Part shown: positions 7,732-14,948 of the stretch, piece after piece
How positions within the stretch are numbered: the stretch's first letter is position 1
How the letters are laid out: each line of letters opens with the position of its first letter
Assembly: GCF_035989245.1 (NCBI RefSeq)
Contig: NZ_JAYMFF010000012.1
Location: 1 to 35,269 of the forward strand
DNA from: Adlercreutzia wanghongyangiae
Lineage (GTDB): Bacteria; Actinomycetota; Coriobacteriia; Coriobacteriales; Eggerthellaceae
Reading direction: 5' to 3'
Length of the DNA stretch: 35,269 bases
Made by a program: the position numbers and the translations under genes
Notes under the pieces: model-generated
What the model saw: only the letters and a program-made list of their open reading frames with translations
Databases searched by the model: none
What the model was told of the DNA's origin: nothing

Positions 7732-9459
7732 ATGACCACGGAGAAGTCCCCCGCCGCATCTGCCGAAACCAGCGCGAGCGCCGCCCCCGCGAGCGCCGCC
7801 GACACCCTTACCCCGGCCGAGAAGGCCATCATCGCCAACGACCAGCACGCCCTGGAGGAGTCGCTGGCCGCCATGTCGCCTTTCGAGGTGAAGAACCTGC
7901 TGGTAAAGATGGCCCGCGAGGGCGACAAGGCCACCACGCGCACCCTGCTAAACGCCGGACGCGGCAATCCCAACTGGATCAACACCCTGCCCCGCGAGGC
8001 CTTCTTCCTGCTCGGCCAGTTCACCATCCAGGAGGCCAAGCGCACTTCCTCCCTTCCCGAGTTCGACTTGGCCGGTATGCCCGCCCAAGAAGGCTGCGCC
8101 GAACGCTTGCTCGCCTTCCTGGATGCCCGCAAGGAAGAGAAGGCGGCCCAGTTCGTTCGCCGCGCCTACGACTACCTGGTCGGGCAGGGATTTCCGCCCG
8201 ACGAGTTCGTCCACGAGTGGACGAGCGGCATCTCGGGCGACCTCTACCCCTTCCCCGACCGCATCCTGCCCTACACACAGGAAATCGTGAACCGCTACCT
8301 CGTGAAGGCCATGGACGACGGGCACGAGCCGGAGGCCCCCTACGACCTGTTCGCCACCGAGGGCGGCACGGCGGCCATGTGCTACCTGTTCTACTGCCTG
8401 AAGTGCAACTTCCTCGTGAACCCCGGCGATCGCATCGCGCTCATGACGCCCATCTTCACGCCGTACCTGAACATTCCCACGTTGAACGACTACGACCTGG
8501 ACGTCACCTACATTAACGCCACCACGCGCGGCGCCGAGGGGCTGCACACCTGGCAGTACCCCGACGAGGAGCTGGAGAAGCTGGCCGACCCGTCCATCAA
8601 GCTGCTGTGCCTGGTGAACCCGTCGAACCCGCCGTCGGTGGCCATGGACGATGCCTCGCGCGAAAAGCTCGTGCAGATCGTGCGGGAGAAGAACCCGAAC
8701 CTGCTCATCATCAGCGACGACGTATACGGCACCTTCGTGCCCCACTACCGGTCGCTCATGTACGACCTGCCCTACAACACCGCCTGCGTGTACTCGTTCT
8801 CGAAGTACTTCGGAGCCACCGGCTGGCGTCTGGCCGTCATCGCCACGGCCCAGAAGAACGTCTTCGACGACCGCATCGCTGCCCTGCCCGCCGACAAGAA
8901 GGAGCAGATTCGAAAGCGCTATGCGTGCCTGACCGATCATATCGAGTCGGTGAAGTTCACCGACCGCATGGTGGCCGACTCGCGGCTGGTGGCCCTGAAC
9001 GGCACGGCCGGCCTGGGCACGCCGCAGCAGGTGATGATGTCGCTGTTCGCCCTGTACTGCCTGCTGGACGAGAAGGATGCCTACCGCGCGAAGATGCAGG
9101 AGCTGGTGAAAAACCGGCTTGATTTGCTGTGGAAGAACCTCGGGTGGACCCTTGAGCCCGACCCGCTGCGCGCCGGCTACTACTCGGTGATCGATCTGGA
9201 GATTTGGGCGACGCGCCTGTACGGCGCCGACTTCTTCGCATGGCTGAAGGAAAACTACGACTCGCTCGATATCGTGGTACGCCTAGCCCACGACACCGGC
9301 GTGGTGCTCATGGACGGCGCCGGCTTCGACGCGCCCGAGTGGTCGGTGCGCGTGTCGCTGGCGAACCTGGACACGAACGACTACGCCGTCATCGGCCAGC
9401 ACATCGCCTCCATGCTGGACGAGTACGCCGAAGCCTGGAAAGCCGAAGCGGGCAAGTAG
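7732..9459 (+). CDS. asd: Aspartate 4-decarboxylase (aspartate beta-decarboxylase/aminotransferase)
   Basis: This 575-aa PLP-dependent fold-type I enzyme would convert L-aspartate to L-alanine and CO2, and has aspartate aminotransferase side activity. Visible landmarks are TSGISGDLYPFPDR (164-177), FATEGGTAAM (207-216, cofactor phosphate contact region), LVNPSNPPS (294-302), SDDVYGTFVP (328-337) and SFSKYFGATGWR (355-366), with Lys358 the expected Schiff-base lysine. The first 25 or so residues are a low-complexity Ala/Ser/Thr stretch before the family match. I chose ATG 7732 for the GAAAGGAAG ribosome site; ATG 7702 in the same frame lacks one. In some bacteria the enzyme pairs with an aspartate:alanine antiporter to make proton-motive force; no antiporter gene is adjacent. 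This symbol is also used elsewhere for aspartate-semialdehyde dehydrogenase, which this is not. Confidence 0.9.
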   Translation: MTTEKSPAASAETSASAAPASAADTLTPAEKAIIANDQHALEESLAAMSPFEVKNLLVKMAREGDKATTRTLLNAGRGNPNWINTLPREAFFLLGQFTIQEAKRTSSLPEFDLAGMPAQEGCAERLLAFLDARKEEKAAQFVRRAYDYLVGQGFPPDEFVHEWTSGISGDLYPFPDRILPYTQEIVNRYLVKAMDDGHEPEAPYDLFATEGGTAAMCYLFYCLKCNFLVNPGDRIALMTPIFTPYLNIPTLNDYDLDVTYINATTRGAEGLHTWQYPDEELEKLADPSIKLLCLVNPSNPPSVAMDDASREKLVQIVREKNPNLLIISDDVYGTFVPHYRSLMYDLPYNTACVYSFSKYFGATGWRLAVIATAQKNVFDDRIAALPADKKEQIRKRYACLTDHIESVKFTDRMVADSRLVALNGTAGLGTPQQVMMSLFALYCLLDEKDAYRAKMQELVKNRLDLLWKNLGWTLEPDPLRAGYYSVIDLEIWATRLYGADFFAWLKENYDSLDIVVRLAHDTGVVLMDGAGFDAPEWSVRVSLANLDTNDYAVIGQHIASMLDEYAEAWKAEAGK

Positions 9460-9550
9460 AGTCTCTCAGCCAGGCCGGCATCCTCCTCGCCGACCTCGCC
9501 AAACACGCCGACCGGTGGCGGGCGCGTCCGGCCACTGCGCACCCCAGGAG

Positions 9551-9610
9551 TTCGGATTTTGGTTGCCAAAAATTCGGATTTTGGTAAAATTTTATTCGGA
9601 TTTTAGTAAA
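9551..9610 (+). repeat. Three 22-bp-spaced direct repeats (iterons) before the DUF4143 ATPase
   Basis: The word TTCGGATTTTGGTAAA or a close variant starts at 9551, 9573 and 9595, exactly 22 bp (two helical turns) apart, in AT-rich sequence that contrasts with its surroundings. A possible promoter (-35 TTGCCA, 9563-9568; -10 TAAAAT, 9585-9590; spacer 16) is embedded in the array, so the repeats are probably an operator for cooperative binding, perhaps by the product of the next gene. Confidence 0.75.
9563..9590 (+). promoter_or_regulatory. Putative sigma-70-type promoter inside the repeat array
   Basis: TTGCCA (9563-9568) and TAAAAT (9585-9590) are separated by 16 bp. Downstream, the ribosome site AGGAG (9620-9624) pairs with CTCCT (9612-9616) across a GGT loop, which could mask it in the mRNA. 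Confidence 0.5.
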
Positions 9611-9629
9611 TCTCCTGGTAGGAGCTATC

Positions 9630-10934
9630 ATGAGTCAGACCCCTGTCAAACCACAAGGATACCTCCCGCGCATTGTCGACGAACAGGTTGAGCGCTACTT
9701 GCGCATCTTCGGCGCCCTTGAAATCGAGGGCACGAAATGGTGCGGCAAGACGTGGACAGCACGCCAGCACGGTGCCTCCATCAGCTACGTCGATGAGCAG
9801 CTCGCACTTGCCCAGGACGACCCCTCGCTCATGCTCTTGGGGGAGAAGCCGCACATCATCGACGAGTGGCAGCGCGCTCCTGCCATTTGGAACCTGGTGC
9901 GCCATGGCGTTGACGAGACGCGGGGCCTGCGTGGCAGCTGGATTCTCACCGGCTCCTCGACACCGCCAGATCGACGGGACACCGCAGACGAAGCGTCTAA
10001 ACGGCACAGCGGAGCAGGACGCATCGGCCGCATCAAGATGTCCCCCATGACGCTCTCCGAGTCGGGCGATTCCGAAAACACTGTCTCGCTCGCCCGGCTC
10101 TTCGAGGAACCCCCCGCTGCCGCCGTCGCCGAAGACGGCACACGGCAACTCGTCGAAATGGCATGCCGGGGCGGCTGGCCCGAAGCGCTCGATCTTGCCG
10201 CATTGGACGCGCAGACGATAGCCCGCGAGTACCTTGCCGCGGTATGCTACGAAAGCGCGCCCGATCACGGCCTCGACCCCTTTGTAACCGAGCGCGTCAT
10301 CGCCTCGCTGGCACGCAACCTCGGGCAAGCCGCCACCTATGGCACGATCAGGGAAGATGCCCTGGGGTCGACGGGTTCCGATCTTACGGATAGACAGATC
10401 GGCGAGTACCTGAGCTTCCTACGCCGCATCTACTTGCTCGCCGAGGTGCCAGGGTGGGAGCCTCCCTCTCGCTCGAAGAAGCGGCTTCAAACCAAGCCGA
10501 AGCGTTACCTAGCCGACCCTTCGCTGGCCGTGGCCGCCCTCGGCCTGTCGCCCCAGGGCCTTATGGAAGATTGGCAGACCTTCGGGCTGGTCTTCGAGAA
10601 CCTCTGCCTCCGCGACCTCACCGTGTACGCCCGGGCCCACGAGCTCGCTCGACCGGTTCCCGTGCGCTACTACCGCGACGATTCCGGACTTGAAGTTGAT
10701 GCCATCGTGGAATTGACCGACGGGCGTTGGGCCGCTTTCGAAATCAAGACCAGCGACAGCAAAGTCGCTCCCGCAGTCGCCAACCTCAAGCGGCTTCGCA
10801 AGAAACTCTGCGAGAACCCACGCGCTCAGATGAAGCCGCCCGCGTTCATGGCCGTCATCACGGGGGTCGGCACCTATACGCGCGTCGTCGAAGACGGGAT
10901 CTACGTCATCCCCATCCGCTCGCTGACGGCCTAG
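9630..10934 (+). CDS. AAA-family ATPase with DUF4143 C-terminal domain
   Basis: This 434-aa protein has an N-terminal AAA_14 P-loop domain and a C-terminal DUF4143 domain of nuclease-like fold. Walker A is GTKWCGKT (34-41), the typical KWCGKT form of this family, and Walker B is HIIDEW (75-80). Near the C-terminus, the block YYRDDSGLEVDAIVE followed by FEIKTSD resembles the D...E-x-K core of DUF4143/restriction-like folds. Members are very common in gut actinobacteria and are of unproven function, with regulatory or mobile-element roles suggested. The ATG at 9630 follows a ribosome site that can fold into a five-bp hairpin. It stands alone behind iterated repeats, which suggests an autonomous, self-regulated unit. 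Confidence 0.85.
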   Translation: MSQTPVKPQGYLPRIVDEQVERYLRIFGALEIEGTKWCGKTWTARQHGASISYVDEQLALAQDDPSLMLLGEKPHIIDEWQRAPAIWNLVRHGVDETRGLRGSWILTGSSTPPDRRDTADEASKRHSGAGRIGRIKMSPMTLSESGDSENTVSLARLFEEPPAAAVAEDGTRQLVEMACRGGWPEALDLAALDAQTIAREYLAAVCYESAPDHGLDPFVTERVIASLARNLGQAATYGTIREDALGSTGSDLTDRQIGEYLSFLRRIYLLAEVPGWEPPSRSKKRLQTKPKRYLADPSLAVAALGLSPQGLMEDWQTFGLVFENLCLRDLTVYARAHELARPVPVRYYRDDSGLEVDAIVELTDGRWAAFEIKTSDSKVAPAVANLKRLRKKLCENPRAQMKPPAFMAVITGVGTYTRVVEDGIYVIPIRSLTA

Positions 10935-11079
10935 CAGATGCGGAAGGCGGAGAGGCGCCGACGCTAGCGGGCGCGGCGACCTGGGACACGATATCGCGCA
11001 GGTAGCCGTAGCCTTCGGCTTCTAGTTTGTCGGCGGGGATGAAGCGGAGGGCGCTTCCAGCCCATGTGCCAAGACGATA
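10935..11079 (-). pseudogene. Possible C-terminal gene remnant
   Basis: On the minus strand one frame reads LGTWAGSALRFIPADKLEA and then EGYGYLRDIVSQVAAPAS, with codon use like a real GC-rich gene. It has no start codon and is cut upstream by an in-frame stop near 11095. I do not recognise the family. It may be the tail of a lost gene, trimmed when the downstream cluster or the ATPase gene was acquired. It could also be chance open frame. Confidence 0.3.
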
Positions 11080-11119
11080 CAATATGACTCGTCAATGGCA
11101 ACGGAGAAGCGGGAGGATC

Positions 11120-11563
11120 ATGGAGCTCACCGTCACGCTTACGGACCTGATGGACGCCGTCGACCGCGAGTCGGAATTCGACGACTACGGGTATTTCCTC
11201 GATCCCGCAACGGGCGCCACGCACTTCCTCTGGGACGGGCGGGCCGACGAGGTGGACGACGATGCCGCCTTCGAGGCGCTCTCGGAGCGGGTGGACGAGC
11301 TCATCAAGCTGCCCGACCGCTCCCTCACCGACCTTTACGCTCGGGCCGAGGATTTCACGGCCCTGCGCGTCATGGATGCCCGACAGCGGGCCCGTCTCGC
11401 CCGCGTCTGTCGCAAGGCGCGCCGCAAGCGCAACATCGGCTTCTTCCTCGCCGAGGCCACCGCTTTGGGACTCGGCGACGAGCAGCGTGCCTACTGGGAC
11501 GAGTGCGACGAGGAGTTCGTCCGCCACTGGTGCGCCAATGAGGGCATCGCCATAGAAGAGTAA
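11120..11563 (+). CDS. UPF0158-like protein
   Basis: This 147-aa acidic, soluble protein starts with VTLTDLMDAVDRESEFDDYGYFLDPATGATHF, which resembles the N-terminus of the uncharacterised UPF0158 family (PF03682): a predicted helix, then a Y-[YF]-L-D-x-x-T-G turn. The C-terminal half has a basic patch RKARRKRN followed by a Trp-containing acidic tail. Function is unknown. I chose ATG 11120 because GGGAGG lies just upstream; the frame extends to 11027 but the extension is basic and lacks a ribosome site. The acetyltransferase gene begins 24 bp after its stop, so the two are probably co-transcribed. Confidence 0.65.
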   Translation: MELTVTLTDLMDAVDRESEFDDYGYFLDPATGATHFLWDGRADEVDDDAAFEALSERVDELIKLPDRSLTDLYARAEDFTALRVMDARQRARLARVCRKARRKRNIGFFLAEATALGLGDEQRAYWDECDEEFVRHWCANEGIAIEE

Positions 11564-11587
11564 GAGCGACCGGGAGAAAGGCTGGCT

Positions 11588-12031
11588 ATGGAATTGGTCG
11601 AGAAGCGGTTCGGCGAACTGAGCCTGGAGGAGTACCACGAGCTGCTGAAGCTGCGCTGCGCGGTGTTCCTTGTGGAGCAGCAAAGCCCGTACCAGGAGGT
11701 GGACGACGCCGACAAGGAGGCCATCCACCTGTACTTCCGCAACGATGAGGGCGCGCTGGCCGCCTATGCCCGGGTGCTGCCGGCCGGGGTCACCCATCCC
11801 ACGGCCTCTATCGGCCGCGTCATCGCCGTGGAGCGCGGCTGCGGCATGGGACGCCGCATCATGGAGGAGGCCATCCGCGTGGCCCAGGAGGAGCTGGATG
11901 CCGACGTCATCACCATCGAGGCCCAGGCCTACGCCCGCGAGTTCTATGAGAAGCTCGGCTTCGTGCAGACCTCCGACGAGTTCGACGACGGCGGCATCAT
12001 GCACATCGAGATGAAGCTCAAACGCGCGTAA
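11588..12031 (+). CDS. ElaA-type GNAT N-acetyltransferase
   Basis: This 147-aa protein is of the ElaA branch of GNAT acetyltransferases. The N-terminal half carries LLKLRCAVFLVEQQSPYQEVDDAD (about 20-43), the ElaA signature of an R-x-x-V-F-x-x-E-Q segment followed by a D-x-D turn. The acetyl-CoA binding region is IGRVIAVERGCGMGRRIMEEA (about 76-96), and the C-terminal AYAREFYEKLGFVQ motif (about 116-129) is standard GNAT. Physiological substrate is unknown. The ribosome site GGGAGAAAGG precedes ATG 11588. It ends at a strong hairpin between convergent genes. Confidence 0.85.
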   Translation: MELVEKRFGELSLEEYHELLKLRCAVFLVEQQSPYQEVDDADKEAIHLYFRNDEGALAAYARVLPAGVTHPTASIGRVIAVERGCGMGRRIMEEAIRVAQEELDADVITIEAQAYAREFYEKLGFVQTSDEFDDGGIMHIEMKLKRA

Positions 12032-12042
12032 CGCTACACGGG

Positions 12043-12072
12043 GGGGCTGCCGCTCGCGAGAACGGCAGCCCC
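12043..12072. terminator. Hairpin between convergent genes
   Basis: A perfect 10-bp inverted repeat, GGGGCTGCCG (12043-12052) and CGGCAGCCCC (12063-12072), lies 12 bp after the acetyltransferase stop and 37 bp past the end of the opposing GyrI-like gene. There is no T-run on either side, so it is probably a transcription or mRNA-stability barrier. Confidence 0.6.
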
Positions 12073-12108
12073 GCGCCTCCTCGCGACCTCGGCCCGCGGC
12101 GCAGAGCC

Positions 12109-12756
12109 CTAGCCCTCCACCGGGCGCACGGGGTGCCGGATAACCGTCTTCAACTTCTCCGGAGCCGTCCGGCGCGGGTCCGACAGGTATATCTCGTGAT
12201 GATGGTGCCCCTCTGCGGTATCGGACAGGTCGTTTTCCAGCCCCTGCTCGGCCACGAACGCGTCGAGCAGCGCCACCGTGGCCGGCTCGTCGTCGTAGGG
12301 GCCCAGGTGCAGAATCTGGGCGCACAGGCCCTCGTCGATGGTCAAAAGCTCGGCATCCGAGGCGTCGATGCCCTTCTTACGCGCCGCCTCGTCCCGCGCC
12401 CATGTGAATTCCTCGGCCGTCACGAAGTCGGGCAGCCGGATAGCCGCGACCCAACGGAAGGCCGCCTTGTTCGCGTAATCGACGCCCTTCTCTCCCGGCT
12501 GCCACCAGAAACCCTCCAAAGGCGGCACCACGAAATCGTAGTAGCCGTCGATGCGATGGTCGCTCTTCTTCGACATCTTGATAGTGTAGGCGATGGCGTA
12601 CAGCACGCCCACGGCCTCCTGGTAGGCGCCGCCCTCTGCATTCGGGTCGCCCTCGCCCCGCACGGCCACGAAGGTCATGGGCGGCACGCGCACCAGTTCG
12701 GGTGTGCGCTTCGGCAGGTAGAACTCCTTGTACTCCTTCTTGAAGTCGAACGCCAT
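12109..12756 (-). CDS. GyrI-like small-molecule-binding domain protein
   Basis: This stand-alone 215-aa GyrI-like (SOUL/SBM fold) protein lacks a DNA-binding domain. Typical features are the early strand PPMTFVAVRGEGDPN, a YEA/YQEAVGVLYAIAYTIK helix, the central DYVVPPLEGFWW-like segment (here DFVVPPLEGFWW), and the late LCAQILHLGPYDDEPATV block. Such proteins bind or hydrolyse hydrophobic small molecules and often accompany AraC/MerR regulators. I chose ATG 12756 (GGAAGGAAGGCCC upstream) over an ATG 33 bp earlier. It lies 33 bp downstream of the AraC/GyrI regulator on the same strand, so the two form an operon with matching ligand domains. Confidence 0.85.
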   Translation of the reverse strand: MAFDFKKEYKEFYLPKRTPELVRVPPMTFVAVRGEGDPNAEGGAYQEAVGVLYAIAYTIKMSKKSDHRIDGYYDFVVPPLEGFWWQPGEKGVDYANKAAFRWVAAIRLPDFVTAEEFTWARDEAARKKGIDASDAELLTIDEGLCAQILHLGPYDDEPATVALLDAFVAEQGLENDLSDTAEGHHHHEIYLSDPRRTAPEKLKTVIRHPVRPVEG

Positions 12757-12789
12757 GGGCCTTCCTTCCTTGTATGGATCGCGATGCAT

Positions 12790-13653
12790 CTAGCCCTCCG
12801 CCGGACGAACGGGCAGCCACACCTCGCTTTTGCTGTCGGGCGCTGTCATGCCGGGAGTGAGGTAGCGCTCCACATCGGCATGGGTTTCCCACGTATAACC
12901 AGAACTGGGCAGCCACTCGGTGAGGATGCGGTGCCACAGGCTGTCCATGGCATCGGGCATGGGCCCTTCGCAGGAGAACACCGCATAGGTGGCCGCCGGC
13001 ACCACACGCTCGGTCATGCCCTCGGGACACGGCGCCCCCGTTGCAACGGCGCACATATAGCCATCGAAGGCGCCTTTCTCGCAGAACTGCACGCCCAGCA
13101 ACCCGGCGGGCTCGCTTCCATCCATACACGCGAGCACGTCATGCACGCGCGGTCCCACCGACGCCCAAAATTCGGTGGCCTTCTCACCAGCGCACTCAAC
13201 GCTCCACGGACCGTTGTCGGCCTGGATGCCCACAACGCGAAACTCGGAGCTCTCGACAATCCGATACTCCATCGCATTTCCTCCTTGCACAGAAAGGGTG
13301 AACACGAGGCGCGGATACAGCGCGAGCACGGCACCAGGCCGGCGGGCGACACTCGGCGCTACCCCGTGCACAGCCCGAAAAGCCCGGCTGAACGCCGTCG
13401 GAGAATCATAGCCGTAGCGCAGGGCCACGTCGATCACCCGATCGCCGCCTTCGCGCAAATCGATGGCAGCCTGGGACATCTTCCGGCGGCGCACGTATTC
13501 AGCCAGCGTGGTGCCTGCCAAATAGGGGAACATGCGCTCCAGCTGAAACGGCGAACAACCGGCGACGCGAGCCACCGTCGCCGCGGAAAGGTCCTCGGTC
13601 AAATGCGCGTCGATGTAGCGCATGGCGGCGTTTAGATCCTCGAGCCAATTCAC
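12790..13653 (-). CDS. AraC-family regulator with GyrI-like effector domain
   Basis: This 287-aa transcription factor has an N-terminal AraC DNA-binding domain (about 1-105) followed by a GyrI-like ligand domain (about 125-287). The two helix-turn-helices are visible as SAATVARVAGCSPFQLERMF and VIDVALRYGYDSPTAFSRAF, the second being the family hallmark. The effector domain starts at MEYRIVESSEFRVVGIQ. The start is GTG at 13653, preceded by AAGGAGG. MarA/Rob-like proteins of this layout sense toxic or hydrophobic compounds and activate detoxification genes; the next gene, a free GyrI-like protein, is the likely target. Effector is not predictable. Confidence 0.9.
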   Translation of the reverse strand: MNWLEDLNAAMRYIDAHLTEDLSAATVARVAGCSPFQLERMFPYLAGTTLAEYVRRRKMSQAAIDLREGGDRVIDVALRYGYDSPTAFSRAFRAVHGVAPSVARRPGAVLALYPRLVFTLSVQGGNAMEYRIVESSEFRVVGIQADNGPWSVECAGEKATEFWASVGPRVHDVLACMDGSEPAGLLGVQFCEKGAFDGYMCAVATGAPCPEGMTERVVPAATYAVFSCEGPMPDAMDSLWHRILTEWLPSSGYTWETHADVERYLTPGMTAPDSKSEVWLPVRPAEG

Positions 13654-13801
13654 ACCCGCACCTCCTTACGGTTCACAGCTTACTGTGCGGCCACCTCCCC
13701 GTCCTCGCATTTCACGAGCAGAAACCGCGCGGGGCGAGCCTTGCGCTACGCGCATTCGATGCGCGCCATTATAGGGCATCACGCAAAATCTCTTCTCCTC
13801 C

Positions 13802-13829
13802 TTGACAGCGTCTTGATGCAATATATAAT
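13802..13829 (+). promoter_or_regulatory. Consensus sigma-70 promoter of the XRE-membrane pair
   Basis: TTGACA (13802-13807) and TATAAT (13824-13829) are both perfect hexamers with a 16-bp spacer, in an AT-rich island of otherwise GC-rich DNA. Such a strong promoter next to palindromes implies tight repression. Confidence 0.9.
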
Positions 13830-13851
13830 TTGCAAATGCAAGATATATCTT
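13830..13851 (+). promoter_or_regulatory. Palindromic operator candidates overlapping the transcription start
   Basis: Two adjacent dyads follow the -10 box: TTGCA-AA-TGCAA (13830-13841) and the perfect 12-bp palindrome AAGATATATCTT (13840-13851). They overlap by two bases and cover the expected +1, as expected for an autorepressing Cro/CI-type protein encoded immediately downstream. Confidence 0.65.
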
Positions 13852-13903
13852 ACATTATCAGAAAGCATTGCATCGTCGGTTAGAACGACGGGAAAGGAGG
13901 AGC

Positions 13904-14122
13904 ATGGAGCGCGAGGAGAAGAACCTGCGCATGAAGGCCGCCCGTATGAAGATGGGTCTTTCCCAAAGCGATCTGGCCGAGCGCGTAGGCGCCACGCGAC
14001 AGACCATCGGGCTTATCGAGGCCGGCCGCTACAACCCCAGCCTCAAGCTGTGCACGGCCATCTGCAAGACCCTGAACACCACCTTGAACGACCTGTTCTG
14101 GAACGAGGAGGACGCATCATGA
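13904..14122 (+). CDS. Small XRE-family transcriptional regulator
   Basis: This 72-aa protein is almost entirely one Cro/C1-type helix-turn-helix: helix pair MGLSQSDLAERVGATRQTIGLIEAGRYNPSLKL (17-49), followed by CTAICKTLNTTLNDLFW. It matches the small YozG-like regulators that sit before membrane proteins of the DUF3796/DUF6773 kind. ATG 13904 is preceded by GGAAAGGAGG. Its stop overlaps the ATG of the membrane protein (ATGA), so translation is coupled. The consensus promoter with two palindromes directly upstream suggests autoregulation. Confidence 0.9.
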   Translation: MEREEKNLRMKAARMKMGLSQSDLAERVGATRQTIGLIEAGRYNPSLKLCTAICKTLNTTLNDLFWNEEDAS

Positions 14123-14682
14123 GAATCATCGAACGTTGGAACGCCATCATGGGCCCCAAAGACGAGCGGCTCACGGCGGAATCGAACCGCTACGCGGCCG
14201 TCGGCTATATCATCCTCATTATCGGAGCGGCCCTCGTCCTGTACTACGGCATCATGCTGGAACAAGTGGCCGAAACTACCGACCATCCGCTGCTCACACC
14301 CTTGGGGCAGTCGGTCTTCCCCGCCTCCACGGCGCTGCTCATCGTCATTCTCATCTCGGGCCTGGTATCCACGTACCTGCAAGTGCGCACCGGCGCCTTC
14401 GACACCCATGCGCGCATCGCCCAAACCGACCGCATCCCGTGGGACTACGTGGCTCTGATGGCCCTTCTGTGCGGTGTCGGCCTCGGCGTTGCAACCACGG
14501 TCACGCGCATGCTCGCGGAGGTGCAGATCGTCGGCATTGCCAACGTGGCCTGGGCCGGAGACATCGCCATGGGCGTGGTGTACTTCACGCTGGCCTTCGC
14601 CGTGGGGTTCGCCTGCTTCGCGGCCACGTTCCGCGGCGCCATCAACCGCCGCCGCCAGCTGGAACGCGAGCTGGAGGGGTAA
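14119..14682 (+). CDS. Four-helix membrane protein coupled to the XRE regulator
   Basis: This 187-aa protein has four hydrophobic segments (about 28-48, 66-88, 113-133 and 147-168). It begins with a soluble KDERLTAESNRYAA segment and ends in a basic cytoplasmic tail RGAINRRRQLERELEG. The arrangement (KDER near the N-terminus, helix pairs, upstream small XRE regulator) is that of uncharacterised Firmicutes/Actinobacteria proteins such as DUF6773-like ones; I cannot name a family with certainty. It starts four bases inside the regulator gene. Confidence 0.75.
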   Translation: MRIIERWNAIMGPKDERLTAESNRYAAVGYIILIIGAALVLYYGIMLEQVAETTDHPLLTPLGQSVFPASTALLIVILISGLVSTYLQVRTGAFDTHARIAQTDRIPWDYVALMALLCGVGLGVATTVTRMLAEVQIVGIANVAWAGDIAMGVVYFTLAFAVGFACFAATFRGAINRRRQLERELEG

Positions 14683-14948
14683 CGCCCGGCGAATCGCCCC
14701 ACCCCTCGGTGCCAGGCCTCTCGCCCCCCCACACTTCATTTTAGAATTTCTTTCGATTTGAATTGCCGTTCAAATCTCGCGTAATTCTAAACACCCCGCT
14801 TCCCGCCGCCTGCCTGCGTGCGGGGGCCGTTCAGGGTAACCGGTGTGTTGCAAGTTGCGAAACATCCCGCGAGCAACGATAACCGGGCACCTAAGATAGA
14901 GGGCGCGACGGGGCCGCCCGGTCCCACCCCCTATACGAAGGAGGTTCC
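14683..14948 (+). promoter_or_regulatory. Leader of the 3-hydroxyacyl-CoA dehydrogenase gene with nested inverted repeat
   Basis: A 52-bp symmetric element occupies 14740-14791: outer arms TTTAGAATT and AATTCTAAA, inner arms GATTTGAA and TTCAAATC, with 6-bp spacers between outer and inner arms on both sides and a 6-bp centre. Such regular spacing suggests a double operator rather than a terminator, and there is no flanking T-run. A possible -10 TAAGAT lies near 14893. Confidence 0.65.

Noticed and set aside
9551..9610. Repeats considered as a CRISPR array
   Set aside because: There are only three short repeats without spacers of unique sequence, and no cas genes; phased operator repeats fit better.
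12133..13635. Open frame of 500 codons on the plus strand opposite the GyrI and AraC genes
   Set aside because: It is a shadow; both minus-strand genes have clear domains and ribosome sites.
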